Assembly (NCBI RefSeq): GCF_904846345.1
Contig: NZ_CAJHAJ010000008.1
Coordinates: 1 to 64,000 of the forward strand
Length of the DNA stretch: 64,000 bases
Source: Psychrobacter maritimus
GTDB taxonomy: Bacteria > Pseudomonadota > Gammaproteobacteria > Pseudomonadales > Moraxellaceae
Direction: 5' to 3'
Shown piece by piece: positions 39,662 through 48,637 of the stretch. Position 1 is the first letter of the stretch, and every line of letters starts with the position of its first letter. A model generated the notes under the pieces. It had not been told where the DNA came from, ran no database searches, and saw nothing but the letters and a program-made list of their open reading frames with translations. The translations under genes were made by a program, and so were the position numbers.

Positions 39662-40258
39662 TTATGGCTTATCCAAGACACGCCCATCCATCGCCAGCCG
39701 CTCTTTTAAGCTGTCGATATCTGCCTCAGCGAGCGTTACGGTCAATGTCACTTGCTTACTATAAGTCACATCATCGATACTGCCATTTAAACTTTCTACT
39801 ACATAGCGGCATTGGGCTTCGGTGGCAAATTCAGCCAATATTTGTACTTGTGTCATCGGCACATAAGGCAGCAAAACCATCTCATCGACGGCCGCTTGCG
39901 CTGAGCCAGCATAAGCACGGGTGAGACCGCCGGCACCGAGTTTGATACCACCAAAATAACGCACTACGATGATAATGACGTTGCCGATAGATTTATGCTG
40001 CAAGACATTTAATATTGGCCGTCCTGCGGTGCCGTTTGGTTCGCCATCGTCGTCAAAGCCAGCGCTGGTGGTATTATTAGGGTCACCGATGATATACGCC
40101 CAGCAGTGATGGCGGGCATCGGCATATTTTTGACGTAGTTGTTCCACGTGAAACATCGCCTGCTCACGCGAGGTCACAGGATAAGCATAAGTAATAAAGT
40201 CGGATTTTTTAATTTCCAAACGAGTAGTGACGGCATGTTTTAGCGTTTGATAGCTCAT
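39662..40258 (-). CDS. yigZ: YigZ/IMPACT-family protein
   Basis: 198 residues of the YigZ/IMPACT family. The N-terminal domain has K-K-S-D-F-I-T-Y-A-Y-P-V, H-C-W-A-Y-I, the diagnostic D-D-G-E-P-N-G-T-A-G-R-P-I near 70-82, and V-V-R-Y-F-G-G-I-K-L-G-A-G-G-L-x-R-A-Y near 100-118. The C-terminal ferredoxin-like domain is the last 60 residues. The role in bacteria is uncertain; the eukaryotic homologue regulates Gcn2. A parS site at 40140 lies in the coding sequence and is read as M-F-H-V-E-Q. Confidence 0.92.
   Translation of the reverse strand: MSYQTLKHAVTTRLEIKKSDFITYAYPVTSREQAMFHVEQLRQKYADARHHCWAYIIGDPNNTTSAGFDDDGEPNGTAGRPILNVLQHKSIGNVIIIVVRYFGGIKLGAGGLTRAYAGSAQAAVDEMVLLPYVPMTQVQILAEFATEAQCRYVVESLNGSIDDVTYSKQVTLTVTLAEADIDSLKERLAMDGRVLDKP
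40140..40155. promoter_or_regulatory. parS: parS site inside yigZ
   Basis: TGTTCCACGTGAAACA matches 15 of 16 bases of the strict palindrome and is the same form as natural parS sites of Bacillus subtilis. About 39 kb from oriC. Confidence 0.8.
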
Positions 40259-40454
40259 ATTTCATCAGGCTTAGGTTGGATATGGTAAACTGGTCTGACT
40301 TTCACTGTTGTCCGTATTTGGCACAGTGTTCATTAATTTTTTATTATAGTACCATTTCTAACCAGTGAAGATAACGAGCAGGTCACGCTTGAATGCTAAT
40401 GACGTTGGCTTCTGATTTAGGGTGGGTCACATAAAACGGATGGTAGTAAATAGT

Positions 40455-41159
40455 ATGCGTCTAGATAAATTTCTTAGTAAAGCCACTGAGCTGTCGCGTA
40501 AAGAATCAAAAAAGATTCTGCACGCCGGTGAAGTGACGGTAAATGATACTGTGGTCAAAGACCCTGGGTTACACGTCGATATCGTCAGCGACGAAGTGAT
40601 GTGGGCAGGCGAGCCATTGTCAGTTGCGGCTGGCAATCGTTATATCCTCCTGCATAAGCCTGAAGGCTTTGAATGTACCTTAAAGGTTAAAGAACATCCT
40701 ATCGTCACTGAGCTGATTGCCGTACCAGAGCTTGGTAGCTTACGTATTGCGGGTCGCCTCGATGTCGATACCACGGGTGCGTTGCTTATCAGTGATGATG
40801 GCAAATGGTTGCACCGTGTCACCAGCCCCAAACATGAGCATGCCAAAATTTATGAGCTGACCTTAGCTGAAGCAATGGATAGCGACGCTCAAGCCAATGC
40901 TGTTAAAGAAGTGGCTGAAGGTATCTTGTTAGAAGGCGAGCACGAAGAAACCAAGCCTGCGATTCTTGAATTCATCGATGAAACCCATGCGTGTTTAACC
41001 TTAGAGCAGGGTAAATATCACCAAGTAAAACGTATGATGGGTTACTTTGGCAACAGAGTCACCGAGCTGCATCGTGCCAGTATTGGTCATATCACTTTAG
41101 ACGGTTTGGATAAAGGCGACAGTCGTTTCCTAACACCAGAAGAAGTGGCTAAATTCTAA
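40455..41159 (+). CDS. rsuA: 16S rRNA pseudouridine(516) synthase RsuA
   Basis: Isomerises uridine 516 of 16S rRNA to pseudouridine. The N-terminal S4-like domain (M-R-L-D-K-F-L-S ... V-T-V-N) precedes the catalytic domain with G-R-L-D-V-D-T-T-G, where D103 is the nucleophile, and a K-Y-H-Q-V-K-R-M-M segment near 193. From ATG 40455 the protein is 234 residues, close to E. coli RsuA (231), and begins with the standard MRLDK; the earlier in-frame GTG 40422 and ATG 40440 add nonconserved residues. A MITE starts 20 bp after the stop. Confidence 0.93.
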   Translation: MRLDKFLSKATELSRKESKKILHAGEVTVNDTVVKDPGLHVDIVSDEVMWAGEPLSVAAGNRYILLHKPEGFECTLKVKEHPIVTELIAVPELGSLRIAGRLDVDTTGALLISDDGKWLHRVTSPKHEHAKIYELTLAEAMDSDAQANAVKEVAEGILLEGEHEETKPAILEFIDETHACLTLEQGKYHQVKRMMGYFGNRVTELHRASIGHITLDGLDKGDSRFLTPEEVAKF

Positions 41160-41179
41160 ATTTAAGCTTTGCTAAACCT

Positions 41180-41353
41180 TAGGGCGTGTCCTCATTTTAA
41201 AAATGGTGATAAAAATGAGATAAATTGTAGCCAAACAAGGAAAATAGTGCAGTTAATATCGGGATATTACCAAGCTATTTGACGAAGTTTGGCAAAATTT
41301 AGCCATTTTTAGACCATTTAGATGTCTATCGATTGAATTGAAGACACGCCCTA
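41180..41353. mobile_element. 174-bp fold-back MITE
   Basis: Perfect 11-bp terminal inverted repeats, TAGGGCGTGTC and GACACGCCCTA, bound the element, and a flanking TA at each end could be the target duplication. The inside is nested inverted repeats in the right order for one long hairpin: AAAAATGG/CCATTTTT, GCCAAAC/GTTTGGC, AATAG/CTATT, and TAATATC-GG-GATATTA at the tip. No coding capacity. A non-autonomous element mobilised by a transposase elsewhere. Confidence 0.85.
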
Positions 41354-41683
41354 GAATAAGCTATTAACATATTTTTCCAAAATCAGCAGCCACTGAAAAG
41401 TGTGCTGCTTTTTGCTGCTTATCGTTTGCCGTGGTTATTTCTGTCAGCTGTCTGTGTTGCCTATCTCTTAAAGCTCAGTAGCAGTTTTGCAAAATTGACA
41501 GCTTAAGGCTTTGCAAAATCATCCCATGTGCTACAGTCTGTTTATTATTTTTAATCTATGTTTTTACATAATATGGTTGTCTTTATTAATAAGGTGAATT
41601 TGAAAATCCTTATTATTAAATATAGCGGTTCTTCTTTTTAGATTACTACGCAACTATTATTAAAAACCAATAGGACTGTCTCT
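41354..41683. other. Intergenic region between MITE and dsbC-like gene
   Basis: 330 bases with no gene, A+T-rich in its right half where the promoter of the next gene should lie. Nothing else recognised. Confidence 0.5.
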
Positions 41684-42748
41684 GTGAAATTACCTGTATT
41701 AAAATCTGCCAGCTTAATCAGTGCCATATTGCTGACGACCACCGCTTGTGCGCAGCCAAGCGCCACTGACGCTATCAAGAAAAATACCAGCCAAGCGCCT
41801 CAGACCGCCCAAGCGGCTGGCAGCATAACCAAAGCTGTCGATAGTCAATTACGCCAACTGCTGACTAAAGCTGGTATCAAAACGGAAGTTACCTCTATCG
41901 TAGTATCTAAACTGCCCAATATGTATCAGGTGAATTTGGCAGGACAGCCGCCGCTACATATTACCGGAGATGGCAAATATGTCATTCAAGGCGAGCTGCA
42001 AAAGAACCCAAGCAAACGCGTAGTGACTAAGACTCCAGCACGTAGCAGCAGTGCACAAGTTGGTAAACCGGTTAGTGCCAGCGTCAAATCTGCCATCCTC
42101 GCCAATATGGATGCGCTAAAAAACATGAGTGCCAAGACGCCGTTCTTTTATACCGCCGTACCGGGTGTCATTTGGGGCGCAACGCTGGAGGGCGTGCCTT
42201 TTTTATTATCAGATGATGCGCAGTATATTACCGATGGCGAGATATCCGTGATTGAAAACGGTCAGTTTATTGGGCTCGATCAAGAGTTTGAAAAGCGTAA
42301 AAATCAATCGGTATTTGCGACATTAGATGAAAACCAGCTGATTAATTATCCAGCGACCGGCCCTGAAAAAGCGGTCATTTATGTGGCCAATGACGTCAAT
42401 TGTCCTTACTGCCGCCGCTTGCATCAACAGCTGCCCATGCTTAATGCCAAAGGTGTGACGGTGAAAACCATCGGTTATCCAATATATGAGCAGTCACCTA
42501 AGCAAATGCGCGCTATCTGGTGTCAGAGCAATGAAGACAGTCGTCGCAGCGCTTTTGATAAGGCAATGTTAAAGGGAGAGATGACCCCTGCACCAGCAAG
42601 TTGTAACGTCGATTATGTGACTCCTAACCGTGAAAAAGCGGCAGGGCTTGCGGTAATGGCAACGCCTGCTATTTATCGTGAAGATGGTGTGCTGTATCAA
42701 GCAAGCTTTGAGAGCCCTGAGTTTTTAGAGTTTTTGGGTGTAGAGTAG
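41684..42748 (+). CDS. DsbC/DsbG-family thiol:disulfide interchange protein
   Basis: Periplasmic disulfide isomerase of 354 residues, starting at a GTG with AGGA upstream. Signal sequence of about 23 residues ends L-L-T-T-T-A-C-A-Q, possibly a lipoprotein. The N-terminal dimerisation domain seems duplicated (about 45-100 and 125-200), each with a segment of the type Y-x-V-x-L/P-G-x-x-x-x-I/L and D-G-x-Y-V/I. The thioredoxin domain has C-P-Y-C at 240-243, and later the A-T-P-A cis-proline loop. Longer than E. coli DsbC (236). Works with the DsbB system; dsbB is at 52971. Confidence 0.88.
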   Translation: MKLPVLKSASLISAILLTTTACAQPSATDAIKKNTSQAPQTAQAAGSITKAVDSQLRQLLTKAGIKTEVTSIVVSKLPNMYQVNLAGQPPLHITGDGKYVIQGELQKNPSKRVVTKTPARSSSAQVGKPVSASVKSAILANMDALKNMSAKTPFFYTAVPGVIWGATLEGVPFLLSDDAQYITDGEISVIENGQFIGLDQEFEKRKNQSVFATLDENQLINYPATGPEKAVIYVANDVNCPYCRRLHQQLPMLNAKGVTVKTIGYPIYEQSPKQMRAIWCQSNEDSRRSAFDKAMLKGEMTPAPASCNVDYVTPNREKAAGLAVMATPAIYREDGVLYQASFESPEFLEFLGVE

Positions 42749-42804
42749 TTAGTGTTAACTATTTTAAGTCTATGAGATAAAGTCTTTAATAAAAATAACT
42801 CATA

Positions 42805-42847
42805 AAAAAACTGCCTTATGAGCTTAGCTCATAGGGCAGTTTTTTTA
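42805..42847. terminator. Bidirectional terminator after dsbC-like gene
   Basis: Stem of about 15 bp (AACTGCCTTATGAGC / GCTCATAGGGCAGTT, with one G-T pair), 3-base loop and seven T, between convergent genes. Confidence 0.92.
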
Positions 42848-42889
42848 TTGCGCTTAACAGTTGATTCTATAAGTCTATTGCAGCAACAG

Positions 42890-43543
42890 CTATCGCGGCA
42901 AGACGATATCGACGATTTTCCAATTTATCAAACCATCTCGCTGCATCTCGATAGTAAGCGGATAACCTTTAACCTGACCGCTGATAGTAAAGCAATTAAT
43001 ACCGCAATAGCTCAGTGCTGGCTTATCGCTATCCGTACCTTGCGCTGCTTGTTGTTCCAGTTCCGCCGCTTGCTTTTGCATGATTTGCTGCATCTGGTTT
43101 TTGACGACTGCATTGACGTCGCCGCGATTGATGATTAAGTTTTGAATCAGGTTCTTTAAATCGACTTGATTACTGGCGATTGCCCATGCGGCGGCAAGCT
43201 CCTTGGTCGCGGTATTGGCCTGACCTTGGGTATTAATCAGTTTTTCGATATTTTGCGGCGTAATAGCACCATCGACTGCTTGGATAATAAAACCATTGGC
43301 CGCTTCCGTTAATGGCGCGCCGCCCAGTTCTGCAACCAATGGATATTTGGTCATGGTTAGCGCAAACTGGCCGGTCAGCTGATTTTGGATACTTGGACGT
43401 ACCTGTTCATAGTCAATCGCCGCCGCGATAGTCGCGCCATCTTTTGCATCATAGGCATTTTTCAGCTGATAGGCGCTATAGTAAGGCGAGCCGCCATAGA
43501 CAGCGACTGCAATGACAATCAATAAAACAATCAGCTTTTTCAT
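42890..43543 (-). CDS. DUF2939 exported protein
   Basis: 217 residues. An N-terminal hydrophobic helix (K-K-L-I-V-L-L-I-V-I-A-V-A-V) acts as a signal or anchor, then Y-S-A-Y-Q-L-K-N-A-Y-D-A-K-D-G-A and V-D-Y/E-Y-E-x-V-R-x-S-I-x-x-Q-L, the DUF2939 pattern. The region 140-190 is Q- and A-rich and probably helical. The family has no known role. Monocistronic. Confidence 0.82.
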   Translation of the reverse strand: MKKLIVLLIVIAVAVYGGSPYYSAYQLKNAYDAKDGATIAAAIDYEQVRPSIQNQLTGQFALTMTKYPLVAELGGAPLTEAANGFIIQAVDGAITPQNIEKLINTQGQANTATKELAAAWAIASNQVDLKNLIQNLIINRGDVNAVVKNQMQQIMQKQAAELEQQAAQGTDSDKPALSYCGINCFTISGQVKGYPLTIEMQRDGLINWKIVDIVLPR

Positions 43544-43974
43544 AAAAATTGCTACCTTAGCGCAAACGCAATGGCGGTAAATCTCAAAAATGGGATTTGA
43601 AACCCCATCAATATGGCGCTAAATATTAGCATGGCCAGCCTTTATAAAGGTATAAAAACCTTTGCTCAATTCTTAATAAAACCTTTTTTAGCAGGCTTAA
43701 AACCTCATAAGTCAGAATTTCATCATCCAAGCGCTTGATAAATCATGTTGGCATCTCCATAAATAGCGCAAACTTTTAATAAATTGATTTGGCTAAGCAG
43801 CATCCCGCCGTATTCGCTTGCAAGATTCATAAATCATCCTTTTTACCGCCACGTATTTCGCTGTGTTTCATGTGAAACCTTTTAGTGCGAGTGTAGGTAG
43901 AATGATAAGTAGGGTGATTGACTCGGGTTGATGAATCGACCGACCGGTGGACTGTGAAGACGATAGGAGAGCCC
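43544..43974. other. Divergent intergenic region upstream of dnaJ
   Basis: About 430 bases between leftward DUF2939 and rightward dnaJ. It contains a parS-like site (43864-43879) and the strong AGGAGA ribosome site of dnaJ (43965-43970). No heat-shock promoter consensus was convincing and no gene is supported. Confidence 0.5.
43864..43879. promoter_or_regulatory. parS: parS-like site upstream of dnaJ
   Basis: TGTTTCATGTGAAACC has two mismatches to consensus (positions 8 and 16). It is the weakest of the eight sites in the window. Confidence 0.5.
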
Positions 43975-45105
43975 ATGAGTAAGCGCGATTTTTATGAAGT
44001 ATTAGGTGTCAGTAAGACTGCTGATAGCAAGGAAATTAAGCGAGCCTACCGCAAGCTGGCCATGAAATACCATCCAGACCGTAACTCTGAAGATCCTGAT
44101 GCTGAAGATAAATTCAAAGAAGCATCGATGGCTTATGAAGTACTGAGCAACGAAGAAAAACGCTCAGCTTATGACCGTATGGGTCATGCTGCGTTTGAAA
44201 ACGGCATGGGCGGCGGCGGTTTCGGCGGCGGCGGTGGCAATTTCCAAGATATCTTTGGCGATATCTTTGGCAACTTTGGCGATATCTTTGGTCAGTCGCG
44301 TGGCGGCGGTGGACGTTCACGTCGCGGCTCAGACCTGCGTTATGTCATTGAGCTGACGCTAGAAGAAGCGGTACGTGGCTGCAAAAAAGAAATCAGCTTT
44401 ACGGCTCCTGCGCCTTGCGATACTTGTGATGGTAAAGGCGCCAAAGATGCCTCTGACATTGTCACTTGTCAGACCTGTCATGGTCAAGGCCAAGTACGTA
44501 TGCAGCAAGGCTTCTTTGCCGTACAGCAAGCGTGCCCACAGTGTGGCGGCTCTGGTAAACAGATTAAAAATCCTTGCTCTGACTGTCATGGTAATGGCGT
44601 TAAAGACAAATCACGTACGCTTGAAGTGTCTATTCCAGCGGGCGTCGATGATGGTGACCGCGTCCGTCTAGCAGGTGAAGGCGAGGCAGGTGGCGCTGGT
44701 GTACAGAACGGCGATTTATACGTCGAAGTACGCGTAAAACCGCACGATGTCTTTACCCGTCAAGGCGCCGACCTCTATATGGACGTGCCAGTGAGTATCA
44801 CTGATGCGGCACTCGGTAAAGAAGTTGAAATTCCAACCCTAGATGGCAAAGTCAAAATCAAGGTTGCAGAAGGCACGCAAAGTGGTAAATTGTTGCGTGT
44901 ACGCGGTAAAGGGGTGACGCCAGTACGTACGACGATGAAAGGTGATTTGATTTGCCGTGTGGTCATCGAAACCCCAGTGAACCTAACGCGCGAGCAAAAA
45001 GACCTGTTGCGTCAATTCCAAGATACACTTGATGGCGACAGCAAGCATCAGCAGTCACCACATAAAAAATCATTCTTTAAAAAGATTGGCGATTTATTTG
45101 ATTGA
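43975..45105 (+). CDS. dnaJ: Chaperone DnaJ (Hsp40)
   Basis: Co-chaperone that delivers clients to DnaK and stimulates its ATPase. In 376 residues: J domain (1-70) with H-P-D at 33-35, Gly/Phe-rich linker (about 73-115), four zinc-binding C-x-x-C-x-G-x-G repeats (about 145-205), then the two C-terminal substrate domains. The ATG at 43975 follows TAGGAGA and starts [11 protein letters not shown]; the upstream TTG extension is rejected. dnaK is not adjacent, and dapB follows. The terminator after it contains a perfect parS. Confidence 0.97.
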   Translation: MSKRDFYEVLGVSKTADSKEIKRAYRKLAMKYHPDRNSEDPDAEDKFKEASMAYEVLSNEEKRSAYDRMGHAAFENGMGGGGFGGGGGNFQDIFGDIFGNFGDIFGQSRGGGGRSRRGSDLRYVIELTLEEAVRGCKKEISFTAPAPCDTCDGKGAKDASDIVTCQTCHGQGQVRMQQGFFAVQQACPQCGGSGKQIKNPCSDCHGNGVKDKSRTLEVSIPAGVDDGDRVRLAGEGEAGGAGVQNGDLYVEVRVKPHDVFTRQGADLYMDVPVSITDAALGKEVEIPTLDGKVKIKVAEGTQSGKLLRVRGKGVTPVRTTMKGDLICRVVIETPVNLTREQKDLLRQFQDTLDGDSKHQQSPHKKSFFKKIGDLFD

Positions 45106-45134
45106 TAGCTAAGCTTGACTGTTTACGTAATTTT

Positions 45135-45171
45135 AAGGCCTATTGTTTCACGTGAAACAATAGGCCTTTTT
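45135..45171 (+). terminator. dnaJ terminator built around a perfect parS
   Basis: A 34-bp perfect palindrome (45135-45168), AAGGCCTAT then the parS core then ATAGGCCTT, followed by T residues, 30 bp after the dnaJ stop. As RNA it forms a long hairpin terminator; as DNA its centre is the ParB site at 45144-45159. Confidence 0.85.
45144..45159. promoter_or_regulatory. parS: parS site, perfect match
   Basis: TGTTTCACGTGAAACA, 16 of 16 bases, exactly centred in the dnaJ terminator palindrome. Confidence 0.92.
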
Positions 45172-45271
45172 GTTGATGCTATAAAAAACCATTTATACAT
45201 TATATTTGTTAAACTTAACCTCATAAATTTCAAAACCAACCTATCAAAAATAAAATATCTAGGGTAGTTAT

Positions 45272-46102
45272 ATGAGTCAGCAAGAAAATAAACAAAGTAT
45301 TAACGTCGGTGTTATTGGTGCTGGTGGTCGTATGGGGCGTATGCTTATCGAAGCGGTACAGGAAAACCCGCAAACAACACTAAATGCGGCGATTGAACGT
45401 CAAGGTTCAAGCCTTGTCGGTGCCGATGCGGGCGAAGTCGCAGCGATTGGTCGTCTAGATGTGCAGATTGTCGATGATTTAAAAGCCGTTATTAATGACA
45501 TTGATGTGCTGATTGATTTTAGCTTGCCTGATGCGACCGAACAAAATATGCAAATTTGCGCGGCGAATAAGGTTGCGATGGTGATTGGCACCACAGGCTT
45601 TAATGAGCAGCAAGAGCAGGTGCTGGCAGAAGCAAGTAAGCAAATCGCTTTCGTCTACGCCGGTAACTATTCAACAGGCGTCAATCTGTCCTTAAAATTG
45701 CTCGGTATGGCAGCGAAAGCCTTTGGTAATGATGCTGATGTAGAAGTCATCGAAGCCCATCATAAGCATAAAATCGATGCGCCATCGGGTACCGCTTATA
45801 TGATGGCAGAAGCGGTCGCAGAGGCGCGTGGGCAAAACCTAAAGGACGTTGCCGTTTATGGCCGCGAGGGACAAACGGGCGAGCGTAAAGCCGGCAGCAT
45901 TGGTATTCATGCGATACGTGGCGGTGAAATCATCGGCGATCATACTGTGATGTTTATCGCTGATGGTGAAGTCGTTGAAATTACCCATCGTGCGCGTGCA
46001 CGTATGACCTTTGCCGCTGGTGCGGTACGTGCGGCAACTTGGGTTATTAAGCAGGAAGTTGGTCAATATAATATGCAAGATGTTTTAGGATTAAATGACT
46101 AG
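45272..46102 (+). CDS. dapB: 4-hydroxy-tetrahydrodipicolinate reductase
   Basis: NAD(P)H-dependent reductase of the diaminopimelate/lysine pathway, needed for peptidoglycan and lysine. In 276 residues: nucleotide loop G-V-I-G-A-G-G-R-M-G-R-M near 13-24, and the catalytic segment E-A-H-H-K-H-K-I-D-A-P-S-G-T-A near 162-176 with the proton-donor histidine and lysine. The C-terminal tetramerisation domain is complete. The dnaJ-dapB neighbourhood is also known from other Moraxellaceae, from memory. Confidence 0.96.
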   Translation: MSQQENKQSINVGVIGAGGRMGRMLIEAVQENPQTTLNAAIERQGSSLVGADAGEVAAIGRLDVQIVDDLKAVINDIDVLIDFSLPDATEQNMQICAANKVAMVIGTTGFNEQQEQVLAEASKQIAFVYAGNYSTGVNLSLKLLGMAAKAFGNDADVEVIEAHHKHKIDAPSGTAYMMAEAVAEARGQNLKDVAVYGREGQTGERKAGSIGIHAIRGGEIIGDHTVMFIADGEVVEITHRARARMTFAAGAVRAATWVIKQEVGQYNMQDVLGLND

Positions 46103-46218
46103 TTTCTAAATGTAGGTTTCAAACAAGAAAGATTTGAATTACTAAGTTTTTTTGCTTGTTGCTTAATGGCTACTTGATATGGCTTTTAATAGCGTTTAAC
46201 TATTGCTAGAGGTCAGTT

Positions 46219-47154
46219 ATGAATAAGTTTAGTGAAAATCTAATAGCGCGTTTTGGTCGCACGGTGGCTATACTTAATACTATTAAAAATATAAAAACTG
46301 CCAAAACCACAAGTTATGCGCGCCCGATAGCATTTACCTTAAGTTTGACCGTAGTGCCAATAGTCGTGCAAGCTGCTGTTTATCAAACCTATGTCATTCA
46401 TACCTATGGCGGTGAGGCGTTATTACCAGCCGTTCGTCAGCAGTTAAATGCCAGTCGCGACGGCGGCACGGTATCGACTTATCAAGATAAATTAGTATTG
46501 CATACCACTGCGGCTAACTATCAAACCATACAACAGTTACTAAGCCAGATTGATGGTCAACCACAAGCGTTGACCGTTGCAGTACGTGTCGGTAATAATA
46601 GTCAATCCCAAGGTAATATCCAGCAAGGTCAGGTAGTTATTAGCAATCGCGGTATTCAGGGCACAGGAATGATTAACCAACGTAGCAGTCAGCAACAAGG
46701 CAATAATTTATATCAAGTACAAACGTTGTCTGGCAGTGCAGCAAGCATTAGCACAGGCACGCTGTACTCACTAAACCAAACCTATATTGCTAATAGTTAT
46801 CCAAATTATCCGATTTATCATGGCCCGTCAGGACAAATTGTTATTCAGCAGCAAGTGTTGTTGCCAACGACCCAAGGGATTGCCGTTACGCCAAGGCTAT
46901 TGCCAAATGGGCAAGTAGAAGTAACATTAACCCAAGTTGAAGAACAGCTCGTGCGCGCTAATCCTTCTTATAATCGCTATGGTTATAATAATAGCGTGCA
47001 AGGGCAAAGATTGCATAGCACCATTATCGTGCCACGCGGACAGTGGGTTAATATTGGACAAATCTCACAAAATCATCAAAGCCAAAGCTCGGGTTATGGC
47101 AGTAATCGAGTTATTAGCAGCAATAGTGTGCCTATCTCGCTCTTAGTGCAGTAG
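46219..47154 (+). CDS. Secretin-like exported protein (channel-less)
   Basis: 311 residues. A long basic n-region precedes a hydrophobic signal segment ending in V-V-Q-A-A near 51. Residues about 85-125 (L-V-L-H-T-T-A-A-N-Y-Q-T-I-Q-Q-L-L-S-Q-I-D) match the N-domain repeat of secretins (NolW type). The C-terminal part has G-I-A-V-T-P-R-L-L-P-N-G-Q-V-E-V-T-L and S-T-I-I-V-P-R-G-Q-W-V-N-I-G, which resemble two strands of the secretin beta domain. Q-, N- and S-rich linkers separate them. Too short for a full secretin (usually over 400 residues). No pilus or type II secretion genes are adjacent. Role unknown. Confidence 0.72.
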   Translation: MNKFSENLIARFGRTVAILNTIKNIKTAKTTSYARPIAFTLSLTVVPIVVQAAVYQTYVIHTYGGEALLPAVRQQLNASRDGGTVSTYQDKLVLHTTAANYQTIQQLLSQIDGQPQALTVAVRVGNNSQSQGNIQQGQVVISNRGIQGTGMINQRSSQQQGNNLYQVQTLSGSAASISTGTLYSLNQTYIANSYPNYPIYHGPSGQIVIQQQVLLPTTQGIAVTPRLLPNGQVEVTLTQVEEQLVRANPSYNRYGYNNSVQGQRLHSTIIVPRGQWVNIGQISQNHQSQSSGYGSNRVISSNSVPISLLVQ

Positions 47155-47200
47155 CTAGTATTTACTAACGCCACCTCACTGAACATATTAAAATAGACAT

Positions 47201-47242
47201 AAAAAAGCGCAGCACTGTTTATCACAGTACCGCGCTTTTTTA
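47201..47242. terminator. Bidirectional terminator
   Basis: Stem AAAAAGCGC / GCGCTTTTT with an inner ACTGT/ACAGT pairing and T run, between the convergent secretin-like gene and decarboxylase. Confidence 0.88.
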
Positions 47243-47263
47243 TTGACATTGATTGTTTAAAAA

Positions 47264-48445
47264 CTAATCAATATAAATCACTTCTAACGGCGGGAAACCA
47301 TTGAACTCGACCGACGAATACGAGTTGGTATACGCACCCGTGGTTAACCAAAAAATTTTATCGCCAATCTCAAGCTCTTCTGGCAACTGATAACCGGCTT
47401 CTTCATACATGATATCGGTTGAGTCGCAAGTTGGACCGGCTAATACAACCGTGCCTTCGCTGGTTGATGTTTCCATTTTAGGCGTATAAACAGGGTATTT
47501 AATGGCTTCACCCAAAGTCTCGATTAAGCCTTGGAATAAGCCCACATCGGTATAGACCCAGCGCGTCAAATCCGTATCTGATTTACGTGAGATAAGTACC
47601 ACATCACTGACCAATACACCCGAACCACCAACCAATGAGCGACCGGGTTCTAAAATAATATCAGGCATTTCATCTTCATTATAATCATCGGTCAGATAAC
47701 GGGTAATCTCTTCCGCGTAGACTTTTACCGGATTGACTTCGCTGATATAGTTCGCTGGAAAGCCGCCACCCAAATTAATCATTTGCAGCTTAATGCCTTC
47801 TTCATTTTTCATCCAGTCAAACATATATTTGACCTTGGCAAGCGCATCATCCCAAGCAGCAACGTCTTTTTGCTGGCTGCCGACGTGGAACGAGATGCCA
47901 TACGGCACCAAGCCTAAATCGCGCGCTTGAATCAATAGGTCAATGGCCATATTTGGATGGCAACCAAATTTACGTGATAGCGGCCATTCAGCGGTTTCAG
48001 ACCCTTGTACTAAGATGCGTACAAAGATTCTTGAACCAGGCGCGTGCTTAGCGATATTTTTTAAATCCGCTTCTGAGTCAGTCGCATATAAATCAATACC
48101 TTTCTCAAAAGCATACTTCACATGCTGCGCTTTTTTAATGGTATTGCCATAAGAGATACGTGACGGCTCAACGCCGCAATCGAGCACACGGTCAAGCTCG
48201 TAGATTGACGCACAGTCAAAGTTTGAACCAAGCTCAGCAAGCAAGTTAATGACTTCAACCGCAGGGCTTGCCTTCATTGCATAATGAATTTTCGCCTTTG
48301 GGAAAAAACCGACCATTTCCGCATATTTGGTTTTAATACGGCTAAGGTCGACGACCAAAAACGGGGTTTCGCGACCTTCGGCAGCTTTGGTGAATTTCTG
48401 CCAGCCGGCAGGGTCAAAATATTGGTCAATTTTGATCATGGTCAT
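47264..48445 (-). CDS. speC: Ornithine/lysine decarboxylase, fold-type III PLP
   Basis: Decarboxylates ornithine to putrescine (and possibly lysine to cadaverine) in polyamine synthesis. In 393 residues: P-F-L-V-V-D-L near 28, Schiff-base lysine K58 in H-Y-A-M-K-A-S, H-V-G-S-Q near 198, phosphate-binding G-G-G-F near 235, E-P-G-R near 275, and catalytic C340 in G-P-T-C-D-S-T-D. This is the alanine-racemase-fold class found in eukaryotes and Pseudomonas, not the large E. coli SpeC class. Ornithine versus lysine preference cannot be read with certainty. Confidence 0.92.
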   Translation of the reverse strand: MTMIKIDQYFDPAGWQKFTKAAEGRETPFLVVDLSRIKTKYAEMVGFFPKAKIHYAMKASPAVEVINLLAELGSNFDCASIYELDRVLDCGVEPSRISYGNTIKKAQHVKYAFEKGIDLYATDSEADLKNIAKHAPGSRIFVRILVQGSETAEWPLSRKFGCHPNMAIDLLIQARDLGLVPYGISFHVGSQQKDVAAWDDALAKVKYMFDWMKNEEGIKLQMINLGGGFPANYISEVNPVKVYAEEITRYLTDDYNEDEMPDIILEPGRSLVGGSGVLVSDVVLISRKSDTDLTRWVYTDVGLFQGLIETLGEAIKYPVYTPKMETSTSEGTVVLAGPTCDSTDIMYEEAGYQLPEELEIGDKIFWLTTGAYTNSYSSVEFNGFPPLEVIYID

Positions 48446-48637
48446 GGTTGGAAACCTTTAATGAAGACAGTAGATGTCAGAGGATAAAAACGTCAGAGAG
48501 TAAAAGCCAATATCAACGTCATAAGCTTATCATCATAAGTCTTGTTATTAATAAAGCTTAATAACAATCGTACTTTATTAACGATATTTCTTAATGATAA
48601 TAAAATAACAGCAAACACGGCTTAAAAAATGAATAAA

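Noticed and set aside
43918..43974. Upstream TTG extension of dnaJ
   Set aside because: The ATG at 43975 has an AGGAGA site and the canonical [11 protein letters not shown] start.
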